Below are positions 19,716-31,944 of a stretch of 64,000 nt of DNA, piece after piece. Position 1 is the stretch's first letter; each line of letters opens with the position of its first letter. A program made the translations under genes and the position numbers. The stretch covers positions 13,286,139 through 13,350,138 of the forward strand of contig NC_064039.1 in assembly GCF_932526225.1 (NCBI RefSeq), read 5' to 3'. This stretch comes from Nematostella vectensis. Its lineage: Eukaryota > Cnidaria > Anthozoa > Actiniaria > Edwardsiidae. A model generated the notes under the pieces. The model searched no databases. It was not told where the DNA came from and saw only the letters and a list, made by a program, of their open reading frames with translations.

Positions 19716-19721
19716 AATAAA
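19716..19721 (+). terminator. Polyadenylation signal AATAAA after RING 2
   Basis: TTTAATAAAATAGAG 69 bp after the last stop codon and just before the right inverted repeat. Confidence 0.6.
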
Positions 19722-19740
19722 ATAGAGTTTACTCTAAATA

Positions 19741-19972
19741 TGGTGTGGACTGTTTACGTCACTTCCACCCCTTATATTTCAACCAATCACCACCCATTCC
19801 CCTAAAGTCCAAAGGTCAAGGGCCCTTGTCCAAAGTCCACCTGTGACGTCACTTCCGCCCTATTTAAACCAACCAATCACAGCACGTCATTCCCAACAAC
19901 CAATCAGAACGCGCCACGACCGCGCGGCCGGGGGACTGGAATCCACCCTATAGATAGACTTACTTTACTACT
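19741..19972 (-). repeat. Right terminal inverted repeat
   Basis: Reverse complement of the left repeat, ending CTTTACTACT at 19,972. It carries two composite CRE/ETS elements (TGACGTCACTTCCGCCC at 19,844-19,860, and a weaker TTACGTCACTTCCACCC at 19,754-19,770) and three CCAAT boxes. Compared with the left end, the CRE in the outer composite is intact here. Confidence 0.9.
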
Positions 19973-19978
19973 AATTGC
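19973..19978. repeat. Target site duplication, right copy (AATTGC)
   Basis: Identical to 5,698-5,703. It is followed by GTTATTGATTGTC, which continues the degenerate repeat found left of the element. Confidence 0.9.
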
Positions 19979-20560
19979 GTTATTGATTGTCTGTTGATGC
20001 TATTGAATATTCGCGCATATTCAATCATTGTTATTGAAAGTCGAGTCACGCTAAGGATGTTTCGTGCGATGTAGATGAACGTACAGTGCACGTTAACGAT
20101 ACAACGTTTGGCAAAAATAAATGTCCCTTTCCCGTTTTTGAACAGCAAAAGGTGTATTAGGGCACGAATAAACGATAAGTAATTGAATAATTAATTTAGA
20201 ATATTGTTTGTCATAAAGGGCTTACTGTTTGTACGGAGGCGCTAATGTTTGTAAGAAGCACGCAAATGACTTTCACAAAATACTATTGTTTGCACTTGCT
20301 GTAATAAAAATGTAAATGAATATTTTGTTCAATGTATTGATTGCGAGTTCTCGTATTATTGATAATCTGTTTGTGCTATTGTTATGTATCAACGCGCAAA
20401 TGAAAATAGATTTTTCATTCCTGGTTGTCGAATAGTGTAAATGAATGTTAAGAAAATGCAATTGTGTGCACTCAATTATGTAAAGTTCGTTAATGTATTT
20501 CCTTTTAGTTCAAATGATTTTAATTTCGCTTAATAACAGTACATCGGCGTAAATGTTTGT
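19979..20560. repeat. Degenerate short repeats (TTGATTGTC / AATGTTTGTAA type)
   Basis: Recurrent, poorly conserved 20-30-bp blocks with GATTGTC, TAATGTTTGT and GTAAATGAAT. The same texture is seen at 5,550-5,697 left of the virus, so the virus inserted into a decayed intronic minisatellite. Confidence 0.5.
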
Positions 20561-21137
20561 AATTTTGGCTAAAATGACTGCGTATTTCCCGGTAATGAAA
20601 AGCAAAAGGTAGTGAATTTAACGGTTTCACCGTTCCGTTGCCATAAAAACAGCAATGTAAATACATGTTACATTTTTGTAAAGTTCATCCTTAGCTGCAT
20701 GCCATGGCCAAATAGTTTGATGATCCGATCCCTTAGCAGAAGTAATTGACAGGATGGTTGGGAATTCGGGAAACTGTATCGAATATACTTAATATACTGA
20801 GACGTTACAGTACAGTAAGAGTACAATCAAGAAAAAAACGTTGAAAAAATAAAGTTCCAAATCCACTAAGACTTCAAGGTGTGAATTTATGAAATTTTAG
20901 TAATACTAAAATTTAAAAAAAAGCGTTGAAGTGCAAACAATGAGATTTAAGGTGTTGCTTTCTGATCTAGCTAGCAATATGAAAAATTATATGTTCTAAA
21001 AATTTACTAAGCTTTCAAGGTGCCATAAATGTAAGTTTAGGAATGCGAAAATTAGGTGCGTTTAGGTTCACATAAGTAGATTCAAGGTTTTGTTTTCTGA
21101 TGTGGTTTACAATAACAAAAAAAGATGAAACTCGTAC
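20561..21137. other. Intron sequence, no feature recognised
   Basis: AT-rich. TTTACTAAGCTTTCAAGGTG / CCACTAAGACTTCAAGGTG phrases (about 20,862 and 21,003) recur in diverged form, suggesting an old local duplication. Confidence 0.5.
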
Positions 21138-21566
21138 CGCGATGCTGAAGTGATGTGATAGGGTGTCGTTGTCGTCAAACTTATCCGAGGCGTTGTACTT
21201 ATCGGTGGCCAGCAACTCACACCAGTACCTGGAGCTCGAGTCTGGGCTGGAGGCAGTGTTGATAGAGAAGCAAGATAGAAGATCCATACACTTAAACCAA
21301 CATTCCATGGGATGCTCTACCATACTGCGCTCTAGAACATTGACGTTAAGACGTGAAAGTTCATGCTTGACAAAGTTGGCGAGAGAGAAATCATCTTTGT
21401 CTCTGATAATGCCTTTTGTTTTTTCAGCGGCGATTACAGGCGTTAAAGCCATCAGAAACATGCAGAAAAAATACCAATACAACATCATAATCCACGTCTT
21501 CTTTTGAAAACGGACAAGAATGTCAAAGAATATCAACGAGAACAAAATGGGACATATCATAATCAT
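21138..21566 (-). CDS. First exon of the PAN-EGF-F5/8C gene: signal peptide and PAN/apple-like domain
   Basis: Minus-strand frame ending at a GTACGAG donor just below 21,138, in phase 0. Of several in-frame ATGs, 21,488 or 21,485 is the most likely start because it begins a classical signal peptide (MLYWYFFCMFLMALTPVIAA). The upstream ATG at 21,566 would add a charged segment before it. The mature part has a PAN/apple pattern: hydrophobic start, ECWFKCMDLLSCFSIN (C-x3-C-x5-C) and YWCELL, ending LSHHFSIA. The next exons in phase are the EGF module at 5,086-5,203 and the discoidin exon at 4,460-4,761, a secreted PAN-EGF-F5/8C layout common in sea anemones. The virus lies in the first intron and has left the phase match intact. 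Confidence 0.75.
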
Positions 21567-22630
21567 CTATAATAAATGATATTTTCGGTGAAAAATATTT
21601 GTAATTTGCATATATCTATTATTATGTACAGTGTGCAGTCCAGATTATTTCCTTTTCTATGGAAACACTTTTTTGTCTTGACATTCAAGACATCAAAACA
21701 TTGAAACAGATAACGTCATAACACTCGCTGGTAAAAAAAGACGTAAAAAAACATGGCGGCAATAGAGAGACGAGAATGTGAGCATAAAACAGTATCTTTT
21801 TGCTTTTTGGGGGGATTAAGACGTATCAAAACTTGGAAGGAATTGTAGAAAAGCCTTTGGGCGCAAACATGTGGTAAAAATGCATATTTCGAATGGCAAT
21901 GTTCGGTGGGAAAGTCCGCTTCGCTATAGTCAATAGATGACGGCGAGGAAGATGTCATGGGGTGTAGAATTTTTCAAAGTGGTTCAATTTATGAAAACTA
22001 TTACATTAGCTTTGTGCTTAAAAGGGATTGGACCACAGAACCACAACTGGATCATCCACTGCAGAAAATGACACAAACATTATTTCATATTTGTTTCAAT
22101 GACTTAGCGCGAAAAACCCAGTATAATACTGTGTTAGCTCTGGGGATTTAATACATAGAAACTTTTTAACCAACCTTCATCCATGCTCTTGGTTCATACT
22201 CGGATCATACTAGAAGTAGAAAACCCTTCCCTCGCTAGAAAACATGTTATTCCTAGAAAACCTATTTTAAACAAGGGGTCCATGAGCCAGGGGCAGGGCC
22301 GTAGCAGAGGCCGGGTTGCAAATCTCCATTAACGTTGAAAGCCATATAATCTCAGACCATTTGTCCACCAAGCAGCGTTCTTTAAGCATTGTCTTTGTAA
22401 ATACGAAAGGGGGCCCCCTATTTTCTTGACTGGGGGGTCAGTTTTAACCATACTGTCAAATGTAATAGTCAATAACACATAGCTTGAACAGATAAAACAA
22501 ATATTTAAAAAAATAGTATAAGTTTTTTAATCACTAAGAGTGGAATACAAAAAACTTAAATGATGACGTCATAATCCATCTAGGCCGCCATATTTGTGTT
22601 TCCAGAAAAGGAAATAATCTGAACTGGTGT
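21567..22630. other. No gene recognised; remnant of a GGCCGTAGCAG-type MITE
   Basis: A repeat end GGGCCGTAGCAGAGG at about 22,305 matches the end of the MITE at 3,331-3,497. The second end is not clear. Otherwise AT-rich with no exon signs. Confidence 0.4.
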
Positions 22631-23505
22631 GTTGCCCCAATTACGGACGGTTTTTGCTTTCAGCACCATAACTTTTTAGCAATAAAAAGAACACTTTTCA
22701 TTTTGACAGTAACAAGATTGGATCTTAACCTAATAAAAAAAACATATAATATATTTAAATATTTTTTAAGTTTAGGGCGCTGTCCTCAAAAAGTATGTGT
22801 CACTGATTTGCCCTAATCCCGGTCAACTGGCCCCAATTCCGGACACAAACTGCAGGAACGATTTTCGTAACTTCTCGCATATATTTCCAATGCTTATAAA
22901 ATTAAAATAAGAATTTATATTATTTAGCAAAACCAACTTTTATTATTTTGATTTACGAAAAGTATTTTAGAATTTGTTTACTTGATAATTGCGCGCGCTC
23001 TGAATAAACAATTCATCATCCGTTTGAATCCGTAGACTTTCGTCGAAAAATTATCATGAAATTTGGCACATAACAATAATCTTATTAATTGCCGTAGCCG
23101 ACGGCTTTGTATTAATATCTGTCAAACGTAGCGGCGTTTGTACTTAACTTACTTCTGAATGGGTTCCCCTCAAAAAATAGCTCTAAAAAGTCATATTAAA
23201 AATAATTATTGTAACTTGATGATAAAAGCATCGAGAAAGAAGCAATAGTATATCCCGGAAGTGCTTTAATACGGTAATTTATAGTTTTGGCTGTCTACAT
23301 AGCCATTTAAATGTGTTTAGAAAGTTTGACGAGCTGAATATTTTTAAATGCTGCTAATTATGTTGCGATTTTTTGCAACCGTTATCTCAATCTATGATTG
23401 CATGAATTGACACAACGTTTATATGTACCTAAATCCCTTTAAAATGTAGTTTAAATGCTAATTCCCATTATCTTTTCAAACATATTTCCAATAAGCACTG
23501 TGTCC

Positions 23506-23665
23506 AGGGCCGGGTCTAGCTTTTCGCTGAATGGGGGGGGGGGGGGGGGGTTGGCTCAGTGACAAAGGGGGGAGGGGGTAATTTTTTGGGTTACATGTGG
23601 CTTTCTGGCATCCCAAAGGGGGAACTTAAACCCCCTAAACCCTCTCGATCTAGGATCCGCTACTG
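23506..23665. mobile_element. MITE with CAGGGGCGGATCTAG-type ends, copy 1
   Basis: Inverted ends AGGGCCGGGTCTAG and CTAGGATCCGCTACT, an internal poly-G run, the phrase GGCTTTCTGGCA and a target duplication GTGTCC (23,500-23,505 and 23,666-23,671). A second copy lies at 61,764-61,905. Confidence 0.75.
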
Positions 23666-23950
23666 GTGTCCGTGTTTAGGCACACTTCGTGAACAAGCAC
23701 TGTAAATTTTCAAAACGCTTTCATTCTTCTAAATTGTTAGCGAGATAAAAGAACTTTTATTATTTTGTAAAAGTATTTTACAGTGCTTCATTCCTACCAA
23801 AAAAGTTTGTATTTTTCTTAACTCTAATTTACCAGAAGGACTGGTTTATGTCAAGCGTTAAATTCACTGCACCGTTAATTTTAAAACTACGCGAACAAAA
23901 GTTTGACTAGCTTCAAATACTTGAATTTTCCCGCTGGTTATAATGCCAAC

Positions 23951-24428
23951 CAGGGGCTCATAAGTAGGGGCAATCATCTGTTTTATATAAGTGTCACGGC
24001 GTTTCCGAGGATCAGGCTATTTTTAGACGCGCGCGCACGAACGGGCCAATCATTTACGTTGACGTTGGTCGCGCGCGAGTGACGTGAGGCTGCACGCGCA
24101 AATTGCAGTTAGGAAGAATATATTTTTATCTATCATCCGTCGGTTTTGTTTGCTCACCAAAAGAATTGCAAGCTAGAATTCAAAGTCATAGGTAGGGTTG
24201 GATTCATATTAAAGAAGAAAGCAACAAAAAGTCAAGGTACCGAAGAGAGAACATAGCTTTTTGTCTGAGACTGCGCGTGCAGTTGGGCTCAGCCAAAACG
24301 TCAACTCAAAGGTTGAATCTGATTGGCTCATCCGCGCGTCTAAAAATAGCCTGATCCTAGGAAACGCCGTGACACCTATATATTACCAGAATGTGGGGAA
24401 GTTGATTGCCCCTACTTATGAGCCCCTG
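23951..24428. mobile_element. hAT-like MITE, 478 bp
   Basis: Ends CAGGGGCTCATAAGTAGGGG and its reverse complement. The inverted similarity extends about 100 bp inward (for example TCACGGCGTTTCC, CTATTTTTAGACGCGCG). It is flanked by TGCCAAC at 23,944-23,950 and 24,429-24,435. The CAGGG start suggests hAT, although that family usually makes 8-bp duplications and only 7 bases match here. No coding capacity. Confidence 0.75.
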
Positions 24429-24464
24429 TGCCAACTACGTAATTCCTACAGCACACGTGATCAT

Positions 24465-24813
24465 GAGAGTTTGTTACTAATTAGGTCACGTAAGATTTTT
24501 TAAATTCGCTTTCGTATATTTTGAGAGTTTGTTACTAATGAGGTCACGTAAGATTTTTTAAATTCGCTTTCGTATATTTTGAGAGTTTGTTACTAATGAG
24601 GTCACGTAAGATTTTTTAAATTCGCTTTCTTATATTTTGAGAGTTTGTTACTAATTAGGTCACGTAAGATTTTTTAAATTCGCTTTCGTATATTTTGAGA
24701 GTTTGTTACTAATTAGGTCACGTAAGATTTTTATAATTCGCTTTCGTATATTTTGAGAGTTTGTTACTAATTAGGTCACGTAAGATTTTTTTAATTCGCT
24801 TTCGTATATTTTA
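24465..24813. repeat. 58-bp minisatellite, six copies
   Basis: Units start GAGAGTTTGTTACTAA at 24,465, 24,523 and onward, and contain GGTCACGTAAGATTTTT and TTCGCTTTCGTATATTTT. Copies differ by a few bases. It lies between the MITE and the right end of the host transposon. Confidence 0.9.
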
Positions 24814-24869
24814 AACAGGCTTTCGATGCAAACTGTCTGGAATTGGGTACTGTCCGTAATTGGGGCAAC

Positions 24870-27800
24870 TCACTTGATTGTTATTTGACTCACAATTTTT
24901 ATCAAAACAAACACACATTTGCGAACTACCTGCTGTTAAAATAACCGATCCCGGGCTTCCCAGAGAAACGAAATGACCCAAAACTCGGGGGTAGATTGAA
25001 TTTGTGTATCTTCCGCCATTCAGAAAGTATTAATGTACTGATATTTTTTGCAAACCGTTCTAAAATCATTATCGTAATTTGAAAATAATTTGAAAATTTT
25101 TGCGTTTCTGAAGTTTTTTATGCAATTGTAAAATTATTTTCACAATTCTAAATTATTGATCCCAAATAACCAAATTTTCAAGTTAAGCGTTCCCGATTGT
25201 CCAACTGTCCCGACTAGGGAGCGTTCATTAAATAAACCGAGAGGGAAGGGAAGATATTGAGAGGGAGCTCCGAAAAAAGAGGTCAGTACGCAGCTCTTAC
25301 AAGCTGCAATTTGATTGGGCAAATGAACAATATCCGCACCTCGACACAAAGAACGTGAAGAATAGAGACAAGGGAACTCCTTTGTAGAACAAAGTAGGAG
25401 ACAAAGCAGCTGCTTACTTACTCAAAAAAAGAGGTCCTCTTAGGGGGGGCTCTGAGCAGTACTATTATATTTTACTGATATGATCTAGTTGGTAGCACAG
25501 ATAATTTAATACTTTTGTCTTTATAAACCATAATATAGATAATATAGCTTTATATTATTTATATAGCTAGATAATATAAACCATAATATAGCTTTCAGTA
25601 TATAACAGCGAGATTTACCGATACAGTTTATTATCAGTTAACAGAAAGAAACGGAAATGAACTTCTAATGGTTGAGCATGCAAATCCGCAAAATGATATA
25701 CATACAATGTTTTATACGTTGGAGATCATCCCTTTTTATACAGAAAAATACTCTTAACAAAAACGAATATATACAAATGTATACTCCTTCACAGGCGTCC
25801 GAGGGGCGGACCATGTGACTTTTGAGGGGGGGGGGGGGGGGGATGTTTTGAAAAAAAATCCTGCAAGCAACTGATTGAAAAAGAAAATCCGTGCAACCCA
25901 ACCCTGCACCTTTGTACACGATTTTACATGCAAAACAAATAAAATTATGATAATATAAATTGGCCAAAACCAAAAGTTGTGAATAAGAGATGTCGACTCT
26001 GAAATAATGATGAAGTTGACTAGATCATCAACTTGGATAAAGAGGGCAACTTCGCAGTATTCATTTTCCAGACATTTTTGTTTATAGAGGTCGTAAGGGG
26101 GGGGGGGGGTTCTTAAAATGTTTGGGTTCTGAAAGGGGGAGTGCACCGAAAAAAATGTTTACAATGAATAAGGATTTTTAATAAGCAATTAGAAACATTG
26201 CCCAGTCATAATATTGCCGTATGCATCAGTTAGTATCGAATCTCAAATGTAAAAAGGAACCCAAACACGCTAGATAAAATAAAATAAATTCGCAGATAAA
26301 ATCAAACGGATCTTGATAGGTTGCAACGATAACACTCATTGGAAAAGAAGAACTAAAATTGGCAGACAAACCTGGACGACGTTCTCTTTGGATACATCTT
26401 TTAGGGCCATATTGGGAAACTTTTTTACTCTTCTCAGCCTCGATCGGTGGAATAAAAAACCTAGTCTATCGAGAAATTTACGGGAAATTATTCATGCCTA
26501 AAATGAAAAATTCATAACCACTGCTGGCTGGTAAGAAAGGAATGGGGCCCTCCCGGGAAAAGGAACAGATAATTTTTCCCCAGCAATATTTTAAATGGAT
26601 ATTTTCGGCATCAGAATATATTCAAACGAAGAAATATGCCATTTTAGCGTGTTTCAGTAAGGGGGGCTCGTTGTATGCACTTGCAGACCCCTCATATAGA
26701 AATAACAAGAAATTACCACTGCAATCAAATAACACATGCACATGCTCCACAAAGGAAACTCTTTTTTACCCACACAGACACCAGAACCTTGTCTCGAATT
26801 ACTGTTTCTTTCTTTATTAAAATCTTTTATTTTTCCGCGCACTGTCACTGATCACTTACAGGTGTATTCTTCGAATTAACAAAAGTGTAATATAAAGAAA
26901 AGCTTCTATTCTTATTCGTCTTAGCTGCTAAGCATCTTGTTCACCCATCATGTATTCTATTTTTCGGTCTGCGTTTCCCGAGGGGTCAATTATCGCCACT
27001 CGTAGGGATATCGTAGAATGCAAGGCGCGTAATAAGATCGGGGAGGATGTACTTTGCAGACATGTTAAAGCACTTGACTTAAGAGCTTACCCAACTGTTA
27101 TCTCTGTGCGTTTCCCGTTCGGAAATCGCGGCGTCAAAAACACTCAGGATGTTTTTCACAAATAGAACAGGGTCTGTTATTGAAAATCATTTCCTTTTAT
27201 ATCTCTGTCACCCATTATTTTCTACATTGTTTCATGAATGTATATCAATTCTGATTAATTAAATGACGTATTATGAGTGAGAAAGTAATTGGATTGGAAG
27301 GGGATTCATAGTGCAGCGATGGTCAGGTGATTATCACGTGAGTAGGTCAGCAGGAGACACCCCGAACGATCAGCCCATGATGCACTACAAACCAAAAACC
27401 TTGCAGACGTTTATTTAACTCAAAGCCGAAGTAAAGGCCCCCTAGTTGTTTTTATCATGTCGGAGTCGTGGTCATCTCATTAAATGATATGCCACTCTGC
27501 ATCAACTGAAGGATTTGTGAATAATAAATCGCGAGGGTGTGAATCCTTTCCAAGGGGTATATCGGAAGGAGTTATCAGATAATGCTCCAGGGTATTCTAG
27601 AACACTCTGCACAGCACATGGATGCCAAAGGAGCCCGGATTACCAATTATTCCAAGGTCAATTTGATTGGCAAATGTGGGATGCTAGTTCGTTTCTGCGA
27701 GCGATAAAAGGATATGATTCGTGGAGATTTTCTGCTTTAGACCGGTAAGAATGTTTGGAAATAACAAGAGAAGGTTTGGGTGGTTTAAAACAAGTAGGAC

Positions 27801-28019
27801 TCGCTTCACAGGGGAACAAGAGAATTAGGCGCCGCTCGTATCATTCGTCTAGCATACACAATGAGTTACATTAGTAAACAAATGTAAATCAAAGTCAAAA
27901 CAAGGACATTGCTGCTGTCAAAACGCCCAACCCAAAACAAGGTGAAAGTCTATCACTTAGCCAGTTGTGCAGCTATCACCAACGAAGTTAGCTTGTCTAA
28001 AAGTCGATTTGTAAAAGAT
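24870..28019. other. Intergenic, no gene recognised
   Basis: AT-rich with poly-G runs near 25,825 and 26,097 that probably belong to decayed MITEs. Short open frames lack similarity and splice context. A non-coding leader exon of the GPCR at 28,020 may lie in the last 500 bp but cannot be placed. Confidence 0.4.
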
Positions 28020-29126
28020 ATGGGGAGCCTTATGCTTGAAGACAACTCTAATTTTTCTTCGAACCCAACGATGGCAACTCTAGAAGCATGCGAAGTCCTC
28101 TTCACGGATACGAGTACTATAGCAAAGACCATAGCTTATTTGCTAATGTTCTTGTTTTCATTAACTGGGAACGTATTCGTTATCTTGAATGTACGCTGCA
28201 CAAAAAATTACTCTACAAGCACTACGTCAGTTCTTATCATGAACATGGCCGTGTCGGATCTTCTGATTGTGGTCCTTGCGATGCCAAGAGAGTTGTTCGA
28301 GATCGTTGCGCGCACCGAGTCATGGCGCGTTCCCGGAGTCCCTGGACTAGTCCTCTGCAAAACTCTGTTCTTTTTGACGGACATCTCCCCCCTCGTATCC
28401 GTGCTCTCGCTGTGTTTTATCGCTATCGAGCGCTTCGCAATAGTTATGTACCCGCTGACCTGGATCGTGGCTTCAAGGCGCTCATACCACAGGGTGGCCA
28501 TCGCCACATCTTGGATCGTACCGGCGATATTTCTCTGGTACTACTTTGAAGTGTTTAAACTCGTGCACACAGGCACAGAGGCGTACTGTGGCGTGGCATG
28601 GGAACCGACGTTTGACCCTCAGATTTCACTCAAGGTGTTTGGCTCGCTTGCGGTCAGCCTCTTCTACATCGTACCCTTTCTGTTGATCTCATCGCTGTAC
28701 ATTGGCATTATCCGTCAGCTTAGAAAACCACCATTCAACACCAGCAACTACTCAGACGCCCACCAGCATCGCATAAACATCAGCAAGCTTGCTGTCAGCG
28801 TCGTGTTGGCTTTTGCGCTGTGCTTCACTCCTTTCTACGTCGGCATCTTCATGATTATCACTGACGTACGCTCCACCCTCACGTGCAGGTTTCAAATCTT
28901 CTGGCTCGTCGCGCGCACCATGGGGTACACTAATACTGCCTTCAATCCGTGGATCTACTTCCTTTTCGTTAGCAGCACCGCGCAAAACCGTCAGCGCACC
29001 ATGGAACTGATAGAAAGAGGAAGGCGCTTCATATCTACCTACTCGGTATTGATGCGAAATCCCGCAGCCAGACGGAATAACCGAGTAGGCGCGGCTGAAG
29101 AGAGAGGGGTAGACAGCACGGTGTAG
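28020..29126 (+). CDS. Rhodopsin-like (class A) G protein-coupled receptor 1
   Basis: Intronless 368-codon gene. ATG 28,020 is chosen because it gives a normal short extracellular N-terminus (MGSLMLEDNSNFSS, with an N-glycosylation sequon NFS). The open frame reaches back to 27,909 without another ATG. Seven hydrophobic segments carry class A landmarks: GNVFVILNV in TM1, NMAVSDLLIVV in TM2 (D2.50 kept), a Cys before TM3 (LVLCK) to pair with Cys in ECL2 (EAYCGV), IERFAIVMYPL (an E-R-F version of DRY), TSWIVPA in TM4, CFTPFY in TM6 and AFNPWIYF (NPxxY) in TM7. The overall look is of a peptide-receptor-like cnidarian family. The ligand is unknown. It is paralogous to the gene at 33,552-34,913 (shared PRELF, ARTESW, GLVLCK). 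Confidence 0.9.
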   Translation: MGSLMLEDNSNFSSNPTMATLEACEVLFTDTSTIAKTIAYLLMFLFSLTGNVFVILNVRCTKNYSTSTTSVLIMNMAVSDLLIVVLAMPRELFEIVARTESWRVPGVPGLVLCKTLFFLTDISPLVSVLSLCFIAIERFAIVMYPLTWIVASRRSYHRVAIATSWIVPAIFLWYYFEVFKLVHTGTEAYCGVAWEPTFDPQISLKVFGSLAVSLFYIVPFLLISSLYIGIIRQLRKPPFNTSNYSDAHQHRINISKLAVSVVLAFALCFTPFYVGIFMIITDVRSTLTCRFQIFWLVARTMGYTNTAFNPWIYFLFVSSTAQNRQRTMELIERGRRFISTYSVLMRNPAARRNNRVGAAEERGVDSTV

Positions 29127-31944
29127 CGGTTTGGGAGAGACTCTTTCAAGGTGAAAGTATGTGGCCTACTTAACTGAAAAATGCCATGTGAATAGCCCCT
29201 TTTCATTTTAATTCTTGCATTTTTGTTTCGATACATATTGTTATTAATTGGAGCCTTTATTAGCGTTTTATATCCAAGAACACATGTAATTCTTATACTA
29301 AAAACATTAATGAGAGTTGAACATGTAACAGACTAATTAAAACGTGTCACACGCCTATCATTTCCCGCTTAAATTTTTCCCGCTCAAAATCTGACCCGCG
29401 CGATGACACAAAAAAATGCGTTTAGCGCTTGCGTATTGATCGGTGGCTGTTATGTCGGTTCAGGTCATTTAGTTTTTTGTTGTTATATTAAAAGTTAAAT
29501 AGATTATTGTAAATAATTAAAGAGAATTAAGAAATAAAAATTGTACAAAAACGGTGCTTGTTTCGCAAAACTGCTTCTTTTGATGAATACTATGCGATAA
29601 ATAAAAAATATAGAAAGACTTCCCGCCATCCTCTCTATCTTCCAATCTTTCCCTATCTATTCTAGGATGCCTTGTTTGCGTAGGCTAAAAAAACCTGGGT
29701 CTTGCACGCGTTGGGAACGAGAAAAAACGAGATGACTTTGTTTCTCTGGACGCCAACAAAATAAAAAAAAACGCCTTTATAGAACATTTTTAAAATCCTT
29801 GCTATTCTGAATTTCCTCGCATCGGCGGCCGACTATTCCTATAGTTGTCAAACGCCCGTATAAATATCTCGATTTCCCCGTTTCTGCAGATGCCTTGTAT
29901 GTCTGAAAGTGCTCGAAAATTCGGTGAGTGGCCCTAATGATTATGTCAGACTTTGCTGTAAAGCAGCATGGACACACACAAAGAAGTTACAAGCGAAGTT
30001 ATGTACTTAACCTTCAGAGTCATGTCATCACATGCCATCCTGGGCCTACATTTTGCTTTGCCCACCCATCGTTATCTGTCAAACCTCTTTCTTACAGATT
30101 CCTCTTCATGCCTCAAGTATTCAAACCGCGTAAAGAATTGGGAATTGTGTCATGGAATAAATTGTGTCTCAGGAAATATCTGCCATCAAAAACATGCAGC
30201 TCACATACTTAACGTGCTAACTCTAAACATTTTGATCTGTTCACGTGAACAGGTGAAAAGGTCTAGATCCGCGTCGGGACATTCGTTTGATTTTTCCAAC
30301 AGGAAGAGTTACCACACATACATAATGAATCTGTGAAAATACATATGAGGTCACAGCTTTTTAGAAATTTTTCGAACAGCGTGATATCTATTACCCCTAC
30401 CTATTCCTGAAAACATCCCAAGGGATCAAAGATACAGCCAAGATAATGCTATCTCTATAGGGAACCTCAAAACAACAAGCATTCGACAGGTTATTTTACT
30501 GTCGAATCTGTTGTAACGCGACCCGCGTTTTCAAAACACGATTTGTTTTTGTTTTCTATTCCGTCATTCTGAGCCAATTAGAGCCTCGCTTTGTGCACTT
30601 TCTTTGGCTATCTATAAAGCCAGACAACTGCACTAGGCGAGTGATGGCAAGAATCTGCTTGGCTTAGAATAATTTGACTGGCGGAACAGAAAATCACAAA
30701 AGACAAAAAGAAATCGATGTTTTGAAAATGCGGCGTCGCGATACAACGGATTCGACAGTGAAGGTGATCCTCCATTTTTTTTCTCACAGTGGAAGAATCC
30801 TCGACGCCTAGATCCCTTCGCCTCTATTACTTTAAAACGCATGTCAATGGGGAGTGACCTCCTCGCGGGCTCCCTGTGGCCAGCTATCAATCGCATAGCC
30901 GCAGGACCCCCGATGTCTGTGATGAAGGAGGCTGGATAGGGAGGATGGTAACGGAAACTGGTCCATTCCTTTCGATAAATCATTTACACGCCCCGAAAGA
31001 AGAACAATTTTGCTTGAGACACGGTTTATTCGACAGTTTAGGGGATTAGGAAGTTCGAGATTAGTTGACACACGGGCTATAGGATAATTTTACTCAGAAA
31101 TGATGTCTAATGTCTTGTTAGTGTTGAATAAAGCACGTATTCCTACCTAAACTGGCTGTATTCCCTACGCGTTACCCCGTACCACTTTCGAACGACACTT
31201 TCAAACGCTGGGGATAGAGTTACTCATTTACCTGTAGCCCCTGTTTGACAACAAATTCTGACTATTATCGATTAACATTATAAAAAGGGGCGTGACGCAA
31301 AAGGGGCGTGACCCTTCGGCAGGACGAACATTGGTCAACGATTTCATAGTGTACACAGACAACGGAAAACATTCAATACCGACAACAAAGCTCTATTCAG
31401 ATTCGCTTGCCCTTTCTCAACAAATAGAATACTCTGAACTCACTAGGAAGACAATTAACGGGTCATTTGAATAAATTGAAAACTGTAAATTGAAAGTCCA
31501 TCCAAGACCTGTCCCGACTTTTGGGCATATAGCCACTAGCCTCATCCCTTTGCTTCTCGGCGGGCCTATCATGCTCTACATGGCTATGACGTCACTGGCC
31601 CTTGTGAGTGCGCGCAAAGCATCATGGAGCTGACAGCAAGGGAGTAGCCTGGGGATGAGGCTATATAGCCACTGCGTTTGTAAAATTCGTGTCACGACTA
31701 CGTTGAATTTCCTTTTTTGTGCAAACATCACAAAATATGCAATGGGGCATGCATCCTCCATCTATTGGAGCCCTATTTGTAGATGGCGAAAGTCAATAAA
31801 CATTACCGCGTTATCTGTCCTACTATCGGTCGCACCCCTTGCCTCGCGCCGTTGTGGCGTGTACATGCTATTTAATATTTGTGTTTATGTCTTGCGAAGT
31901 GATTTATCACACCTTCCTCTTATGTTTTGGCGGCAACTCAAGTC
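29127..31944. other. Intergenic, small foldback repeat near 31,525-31,675
   Basis: No gene seen. ATATAGCCACTAGCCTCATCCC near 31,527 (shortened) pairs with GGGGATGAGGCTATATAGCC near 31,652, giving a ~145-bp foldback that looks like a small MITE. The remaining open frames on the minus strand (30,633-31,071) show no family. Confidence 0.4.

Larger units (their letters stand above)
22631..24869. mobile_element. Non-autonomous DNA transposon, 2.24 kb, with GTTGCCCCAATTACGGAC ends
   Basis: GTTGCCCCAATTACGGAC at 22,631 and its reverse complement ending at 24,869 form the inverted termini. Related motifs lie just inside each end (GGCCCCAATTCCGGAC at about 22,831, CTGGAATTGGG at about 24,838), like transposase binding sites. 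No transposase frame is present. The interior has been a landing pad for two MITEs and a minisatellite (listed separately). No target duplication could be fixed. Superfamily not assigned. Confidence 0.65.

Noticed and set aside
30633-31071. Overlapping minus-strand frames
   Set aside because: No recognisable domain, no splice logic, and near a foldback repeat.
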